A stretch of 64,000 bases of DNA from Bacillus sp. MM2020_4 (GTDB taxonomy: Bacteria > Bacillota > Bacilli > Bacillales > Cytobacillaceae), in contig NZ_JAANMZ010000011.1 in assembly GCF_011250555.1 (NCBI RefSeq), positions 1 to 64,000 on the forward strand. Reading direction: 5' to 3'. A program made the position numbers and the translations under genes. Shown piece after piece: positions 34,941 to 45,430 of this stretch (position 1 is its first letter; the number at the start of each line of letters is the position of its first letter). The notes under the pieces were generated by a model. It was not told where the DNA came from. It saw only the letters and a list, made by a program, of their open reading frames with translations, and ran no database searches.

Positions 34941-35852
34941 CTACTTAATAATCTTTAGTTCCTTTGCCACTTTCTCAATCTTTTTGTAATTATCATTTTT
35001 TGTTTCAACAAAGCTGTCCGTTTGGAATAAATCAGCAATATCTTTTTGCTCACCGGTAATGGAAAGTAGGGCATTCTTCACGTTTTGCTTTGTGCCCTTC
35101 CCAAATACGTCCTCCACATTGCTATTGATTGTCCAGTTATAATCGTAATAAGCAGGGGTAGTGTAAAATACTTTTACTTTGTTGGTATCGACTTTTCCTT
35201 CTTTTACCGCAGACTCCCAAACAGCTTCGTTTAAAGCACCTGTTTTGAAAGCACCCGATTCTACTAATTTATAGGTTGCGTCATGGGAACCGGAGTAATT
35301 CGGTTTACCGTCCAAGTCTTGCTCAGGTTTGATTCCTGCTTCCGTTAGAAAATATCGAGGCATCAAATGGCCGGAGGTTGAGCTTTCGCTGCCAAATGTG
35401 AACGATTTGCCTTTCATGTCTTCGAGTTTTGTGAAGTTTTCCGATGTCTGAGTAATAAAAACAGAGTGAAACTCGGCGTCACGTGGTCGCTGAACGATGG
35501 ATTCTGCATCCGGAACTAGATTTCTAGCTTGCACACTTGTTAAGCCTCCAAACCAGGCCATATGTATTTCACCGCGTTGAAATCCCGTTACAAGCGCTGC
35601 ATAATCAACTGATGGTACAAATTCGACCTTTAATCCCGTCTTTTCACTAAGATATTTAGCGACTGCTGTCATTCCTTTATCGAGATCAGCGGCGTTCTGG
35701 TCAGGGATCGCCCCAATTTTAAATACTTCATTTGTCTTTGTTTCTTTTTTTCCTTCATTCGCATGATCATCTTTTTGGCTGCCACATGCAGCTAATGAAA
35801 ATACAAGCATTGTAAGAATAAGAATAGAAAACCACTTTTTCACTATATTCAC
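34941..35852 (-). CDS. phnD: phosphonate-type ABC transporter substrate-binding lipoprotein PhnD
   Basis: A 303-residue lipoprotein: signal peptide 1-22 ending in the lipobox SLAAC with lipidated Cys23, then the PhnD/PtxB fold. Visible signatures are FKIGAIPDQNAADLDKGM, VEFVPSVDYAALVTGFQRGE and SFTFGSESSTSGHLMPRYFL, which line the ligand pocket. Related proteins bind phosphite, methylphosphonate or 2-aminoethylphosphonate; the ligand cannot be fixed here. First gene of the operon. Confidence 0.93.
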   Translation of the reverse strand: MNIVKKWFSILILTMLVFSLAACGSQKDDHANEGKKETKTNEVFKIGAIPDQNAADLDKGMTAVAKYLSEKTGLKVEFVPSVDYAALVTGFQRGEIHMAWFGGLTSVQARNLVPDAESIVQRPRDAEFHSVFITQTSENFTKLEDMKGKSFTFGSESSTSGHLMPRYFLTEAGIKPEQDLDGKPNYSGSHDATYKLVESGAFKTGALNEAVWESAVKEGKVDTNKVKVFYTTPAYYDYNWTINSNVEDVFGKGTKQNVKNALLSITGEQKDIADLFQTDSFVETKNDNYKKIEKVAKELKIIK

Positions 35853-35987
35853 CTCATAAAAGAATTAAGTACATGGTAATTTTACAGGTTTCGACATATT
35901 ATGCAATGGATTTCACCAACTTTCCATAATTTTTTTTAATACTTGTTATAAAAATTTTTTATTTATAAGAGGTATTTTAATAAATAA

Positions 35988-36016
35988 AATCCCCTGCATC
36001 TTTTAGCAGGGGATTC
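35988..36016. terminator. orphan bidirectional hairpin
   Basis: AATCCCCTGC/GCAGGGGATT (35989-36015) stands alone between two divergently read genes and follows no recognisable gene. The rest of this 330-base gap shows nothing else clear. Confidence 0.5.
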
Positions 36017-36183
36017 ATCATATTACACTGTATGTTGTGACCCATTTCTCGTTGCTTACTATATAGCGAGTCAGCTTTGAAAATTCTTATTGAAAAATAC
36101 CATTCTTAATTGGCAATAACAACATTTCTCTGTATAGTCTACCTATCGATTTGGGTATTGTAAGGGAAAAAGGGAAATTACAT

Positions 36184-36663
36184 ATGATCGGACTACTAGT
36201 GGCTATTCTTATCTTTAATTCCATTGCTTTTATCAAAAATAAACGACTTTCGGGCAATCAAATCGTTCATATTTGGTCATTTACAATTGCTTTTCAGGTT
36301 GTCTTCGATGTATTTGTCGAGTTCAAATACCATGGATATTGGTATTTTGATAAAGAAATCGATTGGGTAGGTCTTCTGCCGCACTTATTTCTCGTACCAG
36401 CCGCTAATATCATCTTTTTAAAATGGTTTCCGTTTAATTCAAACATAGTGAAACAAATTTTGTATTTCGTTGTTTTCATCATCATTATTCTCCTTTACGA
36501 ATTGGTCACCCTATTGCCAGGACCGTGGGGGTACTTTCATTATGGTTGGTGGAAACTTTGGCACGCTGCCATGATAAATCCATTCTTATTGCTGATTTTA
36601 TTAGGGTATTATAAGTGGATTTGCAGGCTGGAGGAGAAGGCTGCTCGTAAAAACCAGGATTAA
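36184..36663 (+). CDS. CBO0543-like membrane protein
   Basis: A 159-residue protein with four to five membrane helices (LLVAILIFNSIAFI, IWSFTIAFQVVFDVFVE, ILYFVVFIIIILLYELVTLL, PFLLLILLGYYKWI) and conserved-looking aromatic loops (YWYFDKEIDW, GYFHYGWWKLWHA). This pattern is that of the CBO0543 family, frequent in spore formers; function unknown. I start at ATG 36184 with AAAGGG upstream. Confidence 0.72.
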   Translation: MIGLLVAILIFNSIAFIKNKRLSGNQIVHIWSFTIAFQVVFDVFVEFKYHGYWYFDKEIDWVGLLPHLFLVPAANIIFLKWFPFNSNIVKQILYFVVFIIIILLYELVTLLPGPWGYFHYGWWKLWHAAMINPFLLLILLGYYKWICRLEEKAARKNQD

Positions 36664-36740
36664 CGCATATTTTTTAATGCCGTTTAGACAAGCATACAAA
36701 CATGTACATATAATAAAAGAAAAATGGAAGGGGTGGATAG

Positions 36741-36950
36741 ATGGCGATTAATCGAGATGGAGTCACGATTGGTACGATTTCTGGTGGTATTGTTAACTTT
36801 GGAGGAGCTGTTTATATTTCTCCTATATCAATCACACGAACAACCACTGGTGCGGGTGAGGAAAATAAAGGGGCAGTGACAGCCACGAATTCAGCAACGC
36901 AAACCAGTATATCCAATATATTAGACGTAATCAGCCGGAGTTTACGATAA
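36741..36950 (+). CDS. GerPA/GerPF-like spore germination protein
   Basis: A 69-residue protein of the GerPF type: TIGTISGGIVNFGGAVYISP is the family core, followed by SITRTTTGAGEENKGAV and a C-terminal amphipathic helix. GGAAGGGGTGG precedes the ATG and a strong terminator follows, so it is a single-gene unit. It is closer to GerPF proper than the triplet at 2.4-3.1 kb. Confidence 0.85.
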   Translation: MAINRDGVTIGTISGGIVNFGGAVYISPISITRTTTGAGEENKGAVTATNSATQTSISNILDVISRSLR

Positions 36951-36968
36951 CTCCGGCTGATTTTTTTT
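36929..36968 (+). terminator. terminator of the GerPF-like gene
   Basis: A 12-bp perfect stem AATCAGCCGGAG/CTCCGGCTGATT with a run of eight T residues; its left arm begins in the last codons of the gene. Confidence 0.92.
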
Positions 36969-36971
36969 ATA

Positions 36972-38275
36972 TTAGGATGCCTTTAAGCCTTGAGAAGATT
37001 GGCTTTGCTTCAACGGTTTTGCCACATTAAAGACGATATTTAGAAAAATGGCGGTTAAACTGCCAGCGACTATCCCGCTATTTGTCAGGATTTTAATACT
37101 TTCCGGTAACTGGGCAAATAGATCAGGAACGGTTGTAACTCCTAACCCAACACCAACAGAGCAAGCAATGATCAAGAGATTCTCTTGAGAAGAAAAATCA
37201 ACCTTACTGAGCATCTTAATACCTGAAGCAATCACCATTCCAAACATGGCCACCATTGCACCCCCAAGAACGGAGGTGGGGATTACCGTGGTTAAGGCAG
37301 CAATTTTTGGAACAAATCCAAGAAAAATTAAGATTCCAGCAGCTGTATAAATGACTTTTTTGTCTTTCACACCTGAAAACTGGACAAGGCCGACATTTTG
37401 CGAATAGGTGGTATAGGGGAATGAATTGAATACGGCCCCGATGACACTAGCTAAACCTTCAGAACGATAGCCTTTGACCAAATCTTTCTCCGTAAGCTTC
37501 CTGCCAGTAATATCACTTAAAGCGAAATAGACACCAGATGATTCTACAAGACTCACAATCGCCACAAGAGTCATGGTAATGATCGGAGCTAATTCAAATG
37601 ATGGTGTGGCGAAATGGAAAGGGGTTACCATATGGAACCAGGAAGCCTCATCGACGGCTGAAAAGTTTACTTTCCCCATAAAGAAAGCTACAGCTGTTCC
37701 AGCCACTAATCCTAAAAGAATAGAAATAGCGCGAATAAAACCTTTAAAAAATCGGTAAAGAATAATAATAAATAGCAACGTACCAAACGCGAGAGCGATA
37801 TTGGAAATTGACCCGAAGTCAGGGCTGCCTTGACCGCCAGCCACGTTATTCATAGCAACTGGAATCAATGTTGTTCCAATGATCGTGACAACAGAACCGG
37901 TAACAACTGGCGGAAAGAAGCGGATCAGCTTTCCAAAAAAGGTCGCAATGAGCATAACAATAATACCGGACACCAATATCGATCCGTAGATAGCGGAAAG
38001 ACCATATTGTCCACCAATGGCAATAATTGGCCCCACAGCGGTAAACGTACAGCCCAGCACGATCGGCAGTCCAATACCAAAATAACGATTTTGCCATACT
38101 TGAAGCAATGTGGCGATTCCACTTGTCAGAATATCAAGTGAAACTAAATAGGCTAATTGTTTACTAGAAAGACCAAGTGCACCACCGATGATTAGAGGGA
38201 CAATCACGGCTCCAGCATACATCGCTAATACGTGCTGAATCCCTAAAGAAGCGGTTTTCAAAGGATTTTGTTTCA

Positions 38276-38276
<1 letters not shown>
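36972..38276 (-). CDS. pbuX: xanthine permease (NCS2 family)
   Basis: A 434-residue proton-coupled purine transporter with fourteen predicted membrane segments. Landmarks are HVLAMYAGAVIVPLIIGGAL near the N-terminus, the substrate-site ESSGVYFALSDITGR near 245 with its Glu, and SFPYTTYSQNVGLV with the QNVG motif. Its ATG shares bases with the xpt stop (TAATG), implying coupling. Controlled by the guanine riboswitch upstream of xpt. Confidence 0.94.
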
Positions 38277-38875
<599 letters not shown>

Positions 38876-38895
38876 TTATTTCCCCCTAATGAAAA

Positions 38896-39083
38896 GTAAA
38901 AAGCCCAAAGATCATCGCTCACTTCCATAATCGAGTGAGGCAATGACCCTTGGGCTAAATGTCCAAAAGGGCACAGAAAAGCGCACAATTAACCCATGCA
39001 TTTTTCTCATTACCCACTCATAGTCGGATTATTTACGGTAATCCGGTAGAAACTTGCAAGCCATATCCCTGCGATTATACGAG
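38896..39083 (-). promoter_or_regulatory. guanine-class purine riboswitch with terminator
   Basis: On the minus strand the aptamer spans 39083-39017: it opens CTCGTATAATCGCAGG, has loops GATATGG and CAAGTTTCTACCGG, and closes with CCGACTATGAG. The C in CCGACTATG (position 74 equivalent) specifies guanine rather than adenine. Downstream (38957-38900) AGCCCAAGG...CTTTGGGCT plus TTTTT forms the terminator. Guanine binding should stop transcription of xpt-pbuX. The remainder of the gap toward 39324 shows no other feature. Confidence 0.95.
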
Positions 39084-39324
39084 CGAAGTCTTATTCATTT
39101 ATGTTCACATTATAACACGGGGAATCTATTATTCAACCCTTAATTTCAAAAAGGCGAACAATCAATTGATTAACAGGTAAATTGTTCGCCTTTATAAAAC
39201 GCTTTCTTCATTATGCTCATGTTGCAAAACAAGGATTGAATAAGTATTCATTTTCCGTTACTATTAAGATATGTTCCTTTATTCAGAAGATTCAAAAATA
39301 TATTCTAAAATCGGGGGAATGAAA

Positions 39325-40977
39325 ATGGTAGAAAAAACTCGGCCATATTGGCCGGCCCAGTTACCGGCTGAACTATCTTATTTACAAGGTAAAAAACCAC
39401 TTTTTGCTTACCTTGAACACCATGGGAAAACGAATCCATCTGCTATAGCCTATATTTATTACGGTGCCGAAATCACATGGGGGACCCTCCTCGAAAACGT
39501 AAATCGTTTCTCCCGATATTTAGTCGCAAAGGGGGTAAAGAAAGGGAGCGGTGTGGCCCTTTATTTACAAAACTGTCCCCAGTATATTATTGCTCACTTT
39601 GCAATTCAGAAGCTTGGCGGGGTCGTGATTCCATTAAATCCGATGTTTAAAGAAAATGAGTTAGCCTATTATTTAGAAGAAGCGCCTATCGAAGGAATCA
39701 TTGCAGGTTCCGAAGGATATCCTCACGTAAAAAAAGCAATAGAGAAAACCCGCCCTTTATCATTTATTGTTACAACCACCTACGAAGCTTTTCTCCCTGA
39801 ACAAACAAACTGGAAGTTTCCTGAAGAATTTCTTTTTCCAAAACAAACATTCACTGATACTGATGATTTCCACGAGATTCTCCAAACTGAATTACCTTAT
39901 GAAAAAAATGAAGATCTGGATATTTGGAATGACGTTGGATTAATGGTTTTTACATCGGGAACCACCGGTCGTCCGAAAGGAGCCTTGCTGACTTTCGAAA
40001 ATGCCTTATTTAAAACGGCCGCGACGGTCCAGGCAAATGGCATGGGCGACAAAGAAATACTGATGGCTAGTGCTCCATTATGCCATATTGCCGGAATGGT
40101 GATGGGTTTAAACACGCCTGTTTATACTGGCAGACCCTGTGTGTTGTTCTCACGCTTTGACCCCATTGCAACTATAGCAGCAATTGAAACATATGCTGTA
40201 AGTTTTTGGTACAGCATTGCCCCGATGAATGGGGCGATTTTACAATTACCTGGGATTGCTGAGAAAAATTTATCTAGCTTGAAAACCAATTTGGCTACAA
40301 GCTTTGGTGTTCAGGTAACAAAAGAACTGGCAGAAAGATGGAGGGCTGTTACGAAGGGGTGTGATCTTTATGAGGCATCGTACGGGTTAAGTGAAACCCA
40401 TACCTGTGATACCTTCATGCCAAAGGATAAAATTAAATTCGGCTCCTGTGGAATCCCTATCTATGAAACGGCAATCCGGATTGTTGATCATGAAACAGGA
40501 AGAGAGCAGCCGGCCGGGATACATGGGGAAATTGTTGTTAAAAGCCCTGGCGTTTTTAAAGGCTATCTAAACCGGCCGGAAGCCACAGCAGAAACCTTAA
40601 AGGATGGCTGGGTTCATACCGGTGATATCGGGTACCTTGACGAGGATGGTTATTTATATTTCCTTGGCCGGGTGAAAGAAATGATTAAAAGCTCCGGTTA
40701 TAGTATTTTTCCTGAGGATGTAGAGGCGCTGTTAAATCTTCACCCGGCGATTCGGCAATCTGCTGTCATCGGTGTTCCTGACCCCATCAAAGGTGAGGCA
40801 GTTAAAGCATTTGTTGTCTTGCATGAGGGGCAAAGGGACCATTTAACAGCCGCGGGTCTTATCCAGTGGGCAAAGGATACAATGGCTGCCTATAAATATC
40901 CACGATATGTCGAAATCATTGATCAGCTTCCGACCACATCATCTGGAAAAGTGTTGAGGAAACTATTAAAAGAATAG
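39325..40977 (+). CDS. AMP-forming acyl-CoA synthetase
   Basis: A 550-residue adenylating enzyme. The ATP-binding motif FTSGTTGRPKGALL lies near residue 212, YGLSETHTC near 350, WVHTGDIGYLDEDGY near 430 and the C-terminal catalytic lysine in TTSSGKVLRK. It resembles medium/long-chain fatty acyl ligases; the exact acid is unknown. ATG 39325 has CGGGGGAATG at suitable distance. Nine bases separate it from the carboxyltransferase gene, so the two form an operon. Confidence 0.9.
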   Translation: MVEKTRPYWPAQLPAELSYLQGKKPLFAYLEHHGKTNPSAIAYIYYGAEITWGTLLENVNRFSRYLVAKGVKKGSGVALYLQNCPQYIIAHFAIQKLGGVVIPLNPMFKENELAYYLEEAPIEGIIAGSEGYPHVKKAIEKTRPLSFIVTTTYEAFLPEQTNWKFPEEFLFPKQTFTDTDDFHEILQTELPYEKNEDLDIWNDVGLMVFTSGTTGRPKGALLTFENALFKTAATVQANGMGDKEILMASAPLCHIAGMVMGLNTPVYTGRPCVLFSRFDPIATIAAIETYAVSFWYSIAPMNGAILQLPGIAEKNLSSLKTNLATSFGVQVTKELAERWRAVTKGCDLYEASYGLSETHTCDTFMPKDKIKFGSCGIPIYETAIRIVDHETGREQPAGIHGEIVVKSPGVFKGYLNRPEATAETLKDGWVHTGDIGYLDEDGYLYFLGRVKEMIKSSGYSIFPEDVEALLNLHPAIRQSAVIGVPDPIKGEAVKAFVVLHEGQRDHLTAAGLIQWAKDTMAAYKYPRYVEIIDQLPTTSSGKVLRKLLKE

Positions 40978-40986
40978 GAGCGAGAT

Positions 40987-42534
40987 ATGGAATCGTTACA
41001 AAATCTTACAAATGAGTTGCGGGCAAAGAAAGAGGCGGCCATTTTGGGTGGCGGCTCAAAAAAAATTAACGCTCAGCATGACCGCGGGCTATTAACGGCA
41101 CGGGAACGAATGGCAAAGTTAGCTGACAGCGGCACCTTTATGGAGCTTGGGATGCTAAATACATCAGATGTGAGCGGGGAAGAGGGAAAGAGCTATGGTG
41201 ATGGCTTACTAGCAGGTATTGCGAAAGTAAATGGACGCTCTGCTGTGATTCAAGCTGGGGACAAAACTGTTTTTGCCGGGACAGAAGGTAATGTCCATAT
41301 CCGAAAATCAAAAAGTATTTACGAATTAGCTGTAAAAAACGGGCTCCCCATTTTCTCACTCCATGAAGGAGGCGGCTTGCGGATGCCCGATGGAATGGGG
41401 TCTGACGGAATCAGCGATAAATTGTTTCCGCGAGAAATGCTCACATTACACCGACAAGTTCCAACGATGACAGCAATACTTGGGGATAGCTTTGGCGGTC
41501 CGACTTGGACAGCAGTTTCCTCTGATTTTGTCACACAGCTTCAGGGTACCTGTATGGCCATCGCCGGTCCCCGAATGCTTGAACTGGCAAATGGACAAAA
41601 ATTATCGCCGGAAGAATTGGGTGGAGTAGATATTCACCATAAGTTTACGGGACAAATTGATAATGATGGTGCTACAGAAGAGGAATGTATCGAACAGTTG
41701 AAGACATTTTTTACTTATATGCCACAACACGCCGGCGAACGGCCAAATTATAGAGAAACATACGACGATCCTTATCGGTTAGTGGAGGAAGTATTGATGA
41801 TTCTGCCACAGCAGAAAAATCGTGTCTATGATATGAAAAGAATCATTGAATCACTGGTGGATGAAGGTCTAATGTTTGAATATCAAAGGAAATTCGCTAA
41901 GGGAATTATTACGGTCTTTGCCCATTTAAATGGCCATGTCGTAGGTATTGTTGCCAATCAGCCAAACCAATTCGCAGGAGCGCCGGGACCGCAGGAATGT
42001 CAAAAGGCAACTGAATTTATCTGCCTGTGTGATTCCTATCATATCCCGCTCATTTTCCTCCATGATACTCCCGGATTCCGGATCAGCAGTGAAGCAGAGC
42101 GGGCGAAAATGGCAACGAAAATCATGGTGTGGAATCAGGCCTTGGCGCTATCAACGGTGCCCAAAATTTCAGTCGTTATTCGAAAAAGCATTGGTGCAGC
42201 CTATGGGAATATGTGCGGACCCGGAATGGGCGGTGATTTAGTCGTAGCCTGGCCGACAGCAGAGATTAATTTTACCGGTCCAGAGGTCGGCATTAATGTT
42301 GTGTTTGGACGGGAGCTTGCAAGGGCTGAAAATCCAAGTGAGGAAAGAAAGAAACTATTAGAATTATGGTCATTTGATAGTTCACCATACAAAGCGGCAG
42401 CTAAGCATTTAATAGATGATGTCATACAACCGAATGAAACACGAAAATTTCTTTGTCAATCATTAGAATTTCTCCTTACCTCTAAACGTGAAAAAAGTGA
42501 GCGCCTTTTAGCAGCCTGGCCGACGGGAATATAA
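40987..42534 (+). CDS. acyl-CoA carboxylase carboxyltransferase (beta) subunit
   Basis: A 515-residue carboxyltransferase of the propionyl/methylcrotonyl-CoA carboxylase beta type. Visible are the N-terminal ARERMAKLADSGTFMELG, the oxyanion-hole GGLRMPDGMG, NQPNQFAGAPGPQECQK and PLIFLHDTPGFRISSEAE, and GAAYGNMCGPGMGGDL near 400. A biotin carboxylase and carrier would be needed but are not nearby. With the acyl-CoA ligase it suggests activation and carboxylation of a carboxylic acid, though decarboxylase-type use is also possible. Confidence 0.9.
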   Translation: MESLQNLTNELRAKKEAAILGGGSKKINAQHDRGLLTARERMAKLADSGTFMELGMLNTSDVSGEEGKSYGDGLLAGIAKVNGRSAVIQAGDKTVFAGTEGNVHIRKSKSIYELAVKNGLPIFSLHEGGGLRMPDGMGSDGISDKLFPREMLTLHRQVPTMTAILGDSFGGPTWTAVSSDFVTQLQGTCMAIAGPRMLELANGQKLSPEELGGVDIHHKFTGQIDNDGATEEECIEQLKTFFTYMPQHAGERPNYRETYDDPYRLVEEVLMILPQQKNRVYDMKRIIESLVDEGLMFEYQRKFAKGIITVFAHLNGHVVGIVANQPNQFAGAPGPQECQKATEFICLCDSYHIPLIFLHDTPGFRISSEAERAKMATKIMVWNQALALSTVPKISVVIRKSIGAAYGNMCGPGMGGDLVVAWPTAEINFTGPEVGINVVFGRELARAENPSEERKKLLELWSFDSSPYKAAAKHLIDDVIQPNETRKFLCQSLEFLLTSKREKSERLLAAWPTGI

Positions 42535-42555
42535 GAGATGTAAGAAGCCATAAAT

Positions 42556-42603
42556 AACGAACAGACCAAATCGGATTGGATTTGGTCTGTTCGTTTTCTT
42601 TCC
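42556..42603 (+). terminator. terminator after the carboxyltransferase gene
   Basis: A 14-bp perfect stem GAACAGACCAAATC/GATTTGGTCTGTTC followed by GTTTTCTTT. It also faces the convergent SASP-like gene. Confidence 0.9.
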
Positions 42604-42606
42604 TAT

Positions 42607-42765
42607 TTAATCTCTAATTGCTCCAGCTTCACGGGAAGTCATCGCACCTTGCCCTTCGCTTACATCCTTCTGAATTTCTTGTTTTACTTTTTGAGCATTC
42701 GTTCCGGCAAATTCAGGAATCATAATAGAACCTACATTCCCTTTAGCTTGTTGATTCTGTTTCAT
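42607..42765 (-). CDS. gamma-type small acid-soluble spore protein-like
   Basis: A 52-residue Gln/Lys/Gly-rich protein with the FAGTNAQKVKQEIQKD stretch that resembles the repeat unit of gamma-type SASP (FASETNAQQVRKQNQQ). It is shorter than SspE and has one unit only. Start at ATG 42765 behind GGAGGAGG. Expected to be made in the forespore and degraded at germination as an amino-acid store; the assignment rests on the motif. Confidence 0.65.
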   Translation of the reverse strand: MKQNQQAKGNVGSIMIPEFAGTNAQKVKQEIQKDVSEGQGAMTSREAGAIRD

Positions 42766-43027
42766 ACAAGTCCTCCTCCATTTAGGGGTATCAATTGTAT
42801 TATTTACAAAAACTCCAAACATCTCATTAGAAAAATAAAGAAATAACCTATATTTAACCGGGGTACACTAACAAAGAATAAAAAATATTTGTCCTCCAGT
42901 AGTGAACAAATGCAAAAAAATATGATAAAGTATAAAATATAAATCCATACATACCACAGTTTAACAATCAACTCTGTGTCCTCTGGAGATGGACAAATGT
43001 GTTTTAATAACGAAGGGGGAATGAAAT

Positions 43028-44218
43028 ATGTCTAGTCACACATTAGAACAATTTTTAAATGAAAATCTCGAAGATTTAAAAGGGAAAGGATTATACAATG
43101 TCATTGACCCGTTAGAAAGCCCAAATGGACCAGTCATTACAATTAACGGCAAAGAACTGATTAACCTTTCTTCCAACAACTATTTAGGGTTAGCAACAGA
43201 TGAACGCTTAAAAAAAGCCGCAGCTGATGCCATTGAAACATATGGTGTGGGAGCTGGTGCGGTTCGTACGATCAATGGGACGTTAAAGCTTCACGTTGAA
43301 TTAGAGGAAAAATTAGCTGAATTCAAACATACAGAAGCGGCAATCGCCTACCAATCCGGTTTTAATTGTAACATGGCGGCAATTTCCGCTGTCATGGACA
43401 AAAATGATGCGATTTTATCTGATGAATTAAACCATGCCTCCATTATTGATGGCTGCAGATTATCAAAAGCAAAAATAATCCGTGTTAATCACTCAGATAT
43501 GGAAGACTTACGTACTAAGGCAAAACAGGCGAAGGAATCTGGTCTTTACAATAAGATCATGGTCATTACGGATGGTGTTTTTTCGATGGATGGAGACATT
43601 GCGTTATTACCTGAAATCGTTAAAATCGCCGAGGAATTTGACCTTATAACCTATGTTGATGATGCACATGGCTCAGGTGTCCTAGGAGATGGTGCAGGAA
43701 CGGTCAAGCATTTTGGTCTTTCTGATAAAATCGATTTCCAAATCGGCACGCTATCGAAAGCAATTGGCGTCGTTGGCGGCTATGTCGCTGGAAAGAAAAA
43801 CTTAATTGATTGGTTGAAGGTACGCAGCCGTCCATTCCTGTTCTCAACTTCTTTAACTCCTGCTGATGTCGCAGCAAGTAAGAAGTCCATTGAAATATTA
43901 ATGGAGAGTACCGAACTGAACAAAAAGTTATGGGAAAATGGCAACTACCTGAAAAAGGGCTTAAAAGAATTGGGCTTTAACATTGGAAACAGCGAAACTC
44001 CGATTACGCCATGTATTATTGGTGATGAATCACTGACACAGCAATTTAGTAAACGTCTGAATGAAGAAGGGGTTTACGCAAAAGCGATTGTGTTCCCAAC
44101 TGTTCCGGCAGGAACCGGACGTGTCCGCAATATGCCAACTGCTGCTCATACGAAGGAGATGCTTGACCAAGCCATTGCTATCTATAAAAAAGTCGGTAAA
44201 GAAATGGGCGTAATTTAA
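43028..44218 (+). CDS. kbl: glycine C-acetyltransferase (2-amino-3-ketobutyrate CoA ligase)
   Basis: A 396-residue PLP enzyme of the alpha-oxoamine synthase family, which cleaves 2-amino-3-oxobutyrate with CoA to glycine and acetyl-CoA. Landmarks: [16 protein letters not shown], the cofactor-stacking [25 protein letters not shown], and the Schiff-base Lys in [13 protein letters not shown] near 245. GAAGGGGGAATG precedes the ATG. Paired with the threonine dehydrogenase gene 88 bases downstream for threonine breakdown. Confidence 0.94.
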   Translation: MSSHTLEQFLNENLEDLKGKGLYNVIDPLESPNGPVITINGKELINLSSNNYLGLATDERLKKAAADAIETYGVGAGAVRTINGTLKLHVELEEKLAEFKHTEAAIAYQSGFNCNMAAISAVMDKNDAILSDELNHASIIDGCRLSKAKIIRVNHSDMEDLRTKAKQAKESGLYNKIMVITDGVFSMDGDIALLPEIVKIAEEFDLITYVDDAHGSGVLGDGAGTVKHFGLSDKIDFQIGTLSKAIGVVGGYVAGKKNLIDWLKVRSRPFLFSTSLTPADVAASKKSIEILMESTELNKKLWENGNYLKKGLKELGFNIGNSETPITPCIIGDESLTQQFSKRLNEEGVYAKAIVFPTVPAGTGRVRNMPTAAHTKEMLDQAIAIYKKVGKEMGVI

Positions 44219-44306
44219 TATAGGTCATGGCACGTTCAACAAATAGGTAACGTACCTATAAGTAAAGAAATTATACAGCATAAGTGAAGAGGACGGAGAA
44301 ACAACG

Positions 44307-45251
44307 ATGAAGCGTATTTTAATCACAGGTGCATTAGGACAAATTGGTTCAGAATTAACGTTAAAGCTTCGCGAAATATATGGTGCGGATAACGTTATAG
44401 CAACAGATATCAAAAAAAATGACAGTGAGGCAGCACTTAGTGGTCCTTTTGAAACAGTAGATGTGACCGATTTGAACAAAATGGTTGAAACTGCCAAAAA
44501 ATATAACGTTGATACGGTGATGCATTTAGCAGCACTTTTATCGGCGACTGCTGAAGCAAAACCTGTTTTTGCTTGGAATTTAAATATGGGCGGGCTGATG
44601 AATAGCCTTGAAACAGCAAGAGAACTAAATGCCCAATTTTTCACTCCCAGCTCGATCGGTGCCTTTGGTCCATCGACACCAAAGGATAATACTCCTCAGG
44701 ACACCATTATGCGACCAACTACCATGTACGGTGTAAACAAGGTTGCGGGAGAGTTGCTTGCTGATTATTACCATCACAAATTTGGTGTTGATACACGCGG
44801 TTTACGTTTCCCCGGGTTGATTTCCTATGTAGCACTTCCAGGCGGCGGGACAACCGATTATGCGGTTGAGATCTATTATGAAGCTGTTAAAAGTGGGAAA
44901 TATTCTTCCTATATCGATAAGGGAACTTACATGGACATGATGTACATGCCCGATGCCCTACATGCCATTATTGATTTAATGGAAGCAGATGCATCGAAAT
45001 TAATCCATCGCAACTCTTTTAATGTAACAGCCATGAGTTTTGCACCGGAAGAAATTGCTGCAAGTATCGCCAAGTATATTCCAGGCTTTGAGATCTCTTA
45101 CGATGTGGATCCGGCTCGTCAACGTATTGCCGATAGCTGGCCAAATTCCATTGATTGCAGTGCAGCCAAAGCAGAGTGGGGCTTTAATGCTACGTATGAT
45201 TTAGATAGAATGACAAAGGAAATGATTGAAAAACTACGTCAGAAACTATAA
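44307..45251 (+). CDS. tdh: NAD-dependent L-threonine 3-dehydrogenase, short-chain (SDR) type
   Basis: A 314-residue extended short-chain dehydrogenase/epimerase-fold enzyme. It has the NAD-binding [10 protein letters not shown] at the N-terminus, the catalytic Tyr-x3-Lys as YGVNK near residue 137, and [15 protein letters not shown] with the catalytic Ser/Thr. This SDR type of TDH is found next to kbl and oxidises threonine to 2-amino-3-oxobutyrate, which Kbl then cleaves. A GAGGACGGAGA site precedes the ATG. Confidence 0.92.
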   Translation: MKRILITGALGQIGSELTLKLREIYGADNVIATDIKKNDSEAALSGPFETVDVTDLNKMVETAKKYNVDTVMHLAALLSATAEAKPVFAWNLNMGGLMNSLETARELNAQFFTPSSIGAFGPSTPKDNTPQDTIMRPTTMYGVNKVAGELLADYYHHKFGVDTRGLRFPGLISYVALPGGGTTDYAVEIYYEAVKSGKYSSYIDKGTYMDMMYMPDALHAIIDLMEADASKLIHRNSFNVTAMSFAPEEIAASIAKYIPGFEISYDVDPARQRIADSWPNSIDCSAAKAEWGFNATYDLDRMTKEMIEKLRQKL

Positions 45252-45257
45252 TTTGAG

Positions 45258-45287
45258 ATCCTGGGCCATCGCGGTTCAGGATTTTTC
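45258..45287 (+). terminator. terminator after tdh
   Basis: ATCCTG/CAGGAT arms around a GC-rich inner loop, followed by TTTTTCTT. Confidence 0.7.
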
Positions 45288-45392
45288 TTATAAAAATAGC
45301 TAGCTTCAAAAATTCCTTGGAGCCCTTATCGCTGCATATTCCCCAAAGAATGGTTTCCAATAGAGCATGATGGAACTAACTTTTTCATATTA

Positions 45393-45430
45393 ATAAAAAA
45401 AAACAGCGAAGCCCAAAAAGGCCTCGCTGT
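45393..45430 (-). terminator. terminator after selD
   Basis: ACAGCGA-GCC / GGCC-TCGCTGT with one mismatch, then nine T residues on the minus strand; it touches the selD stop codon. Confidence 0.85.

Noticed and set aside
42841-43027. T-box or other riboswitch ahead of kbl
   Set aside because: No GGTGG-type T-box core or other known aptamer sequence and no terminator were found in the leader.
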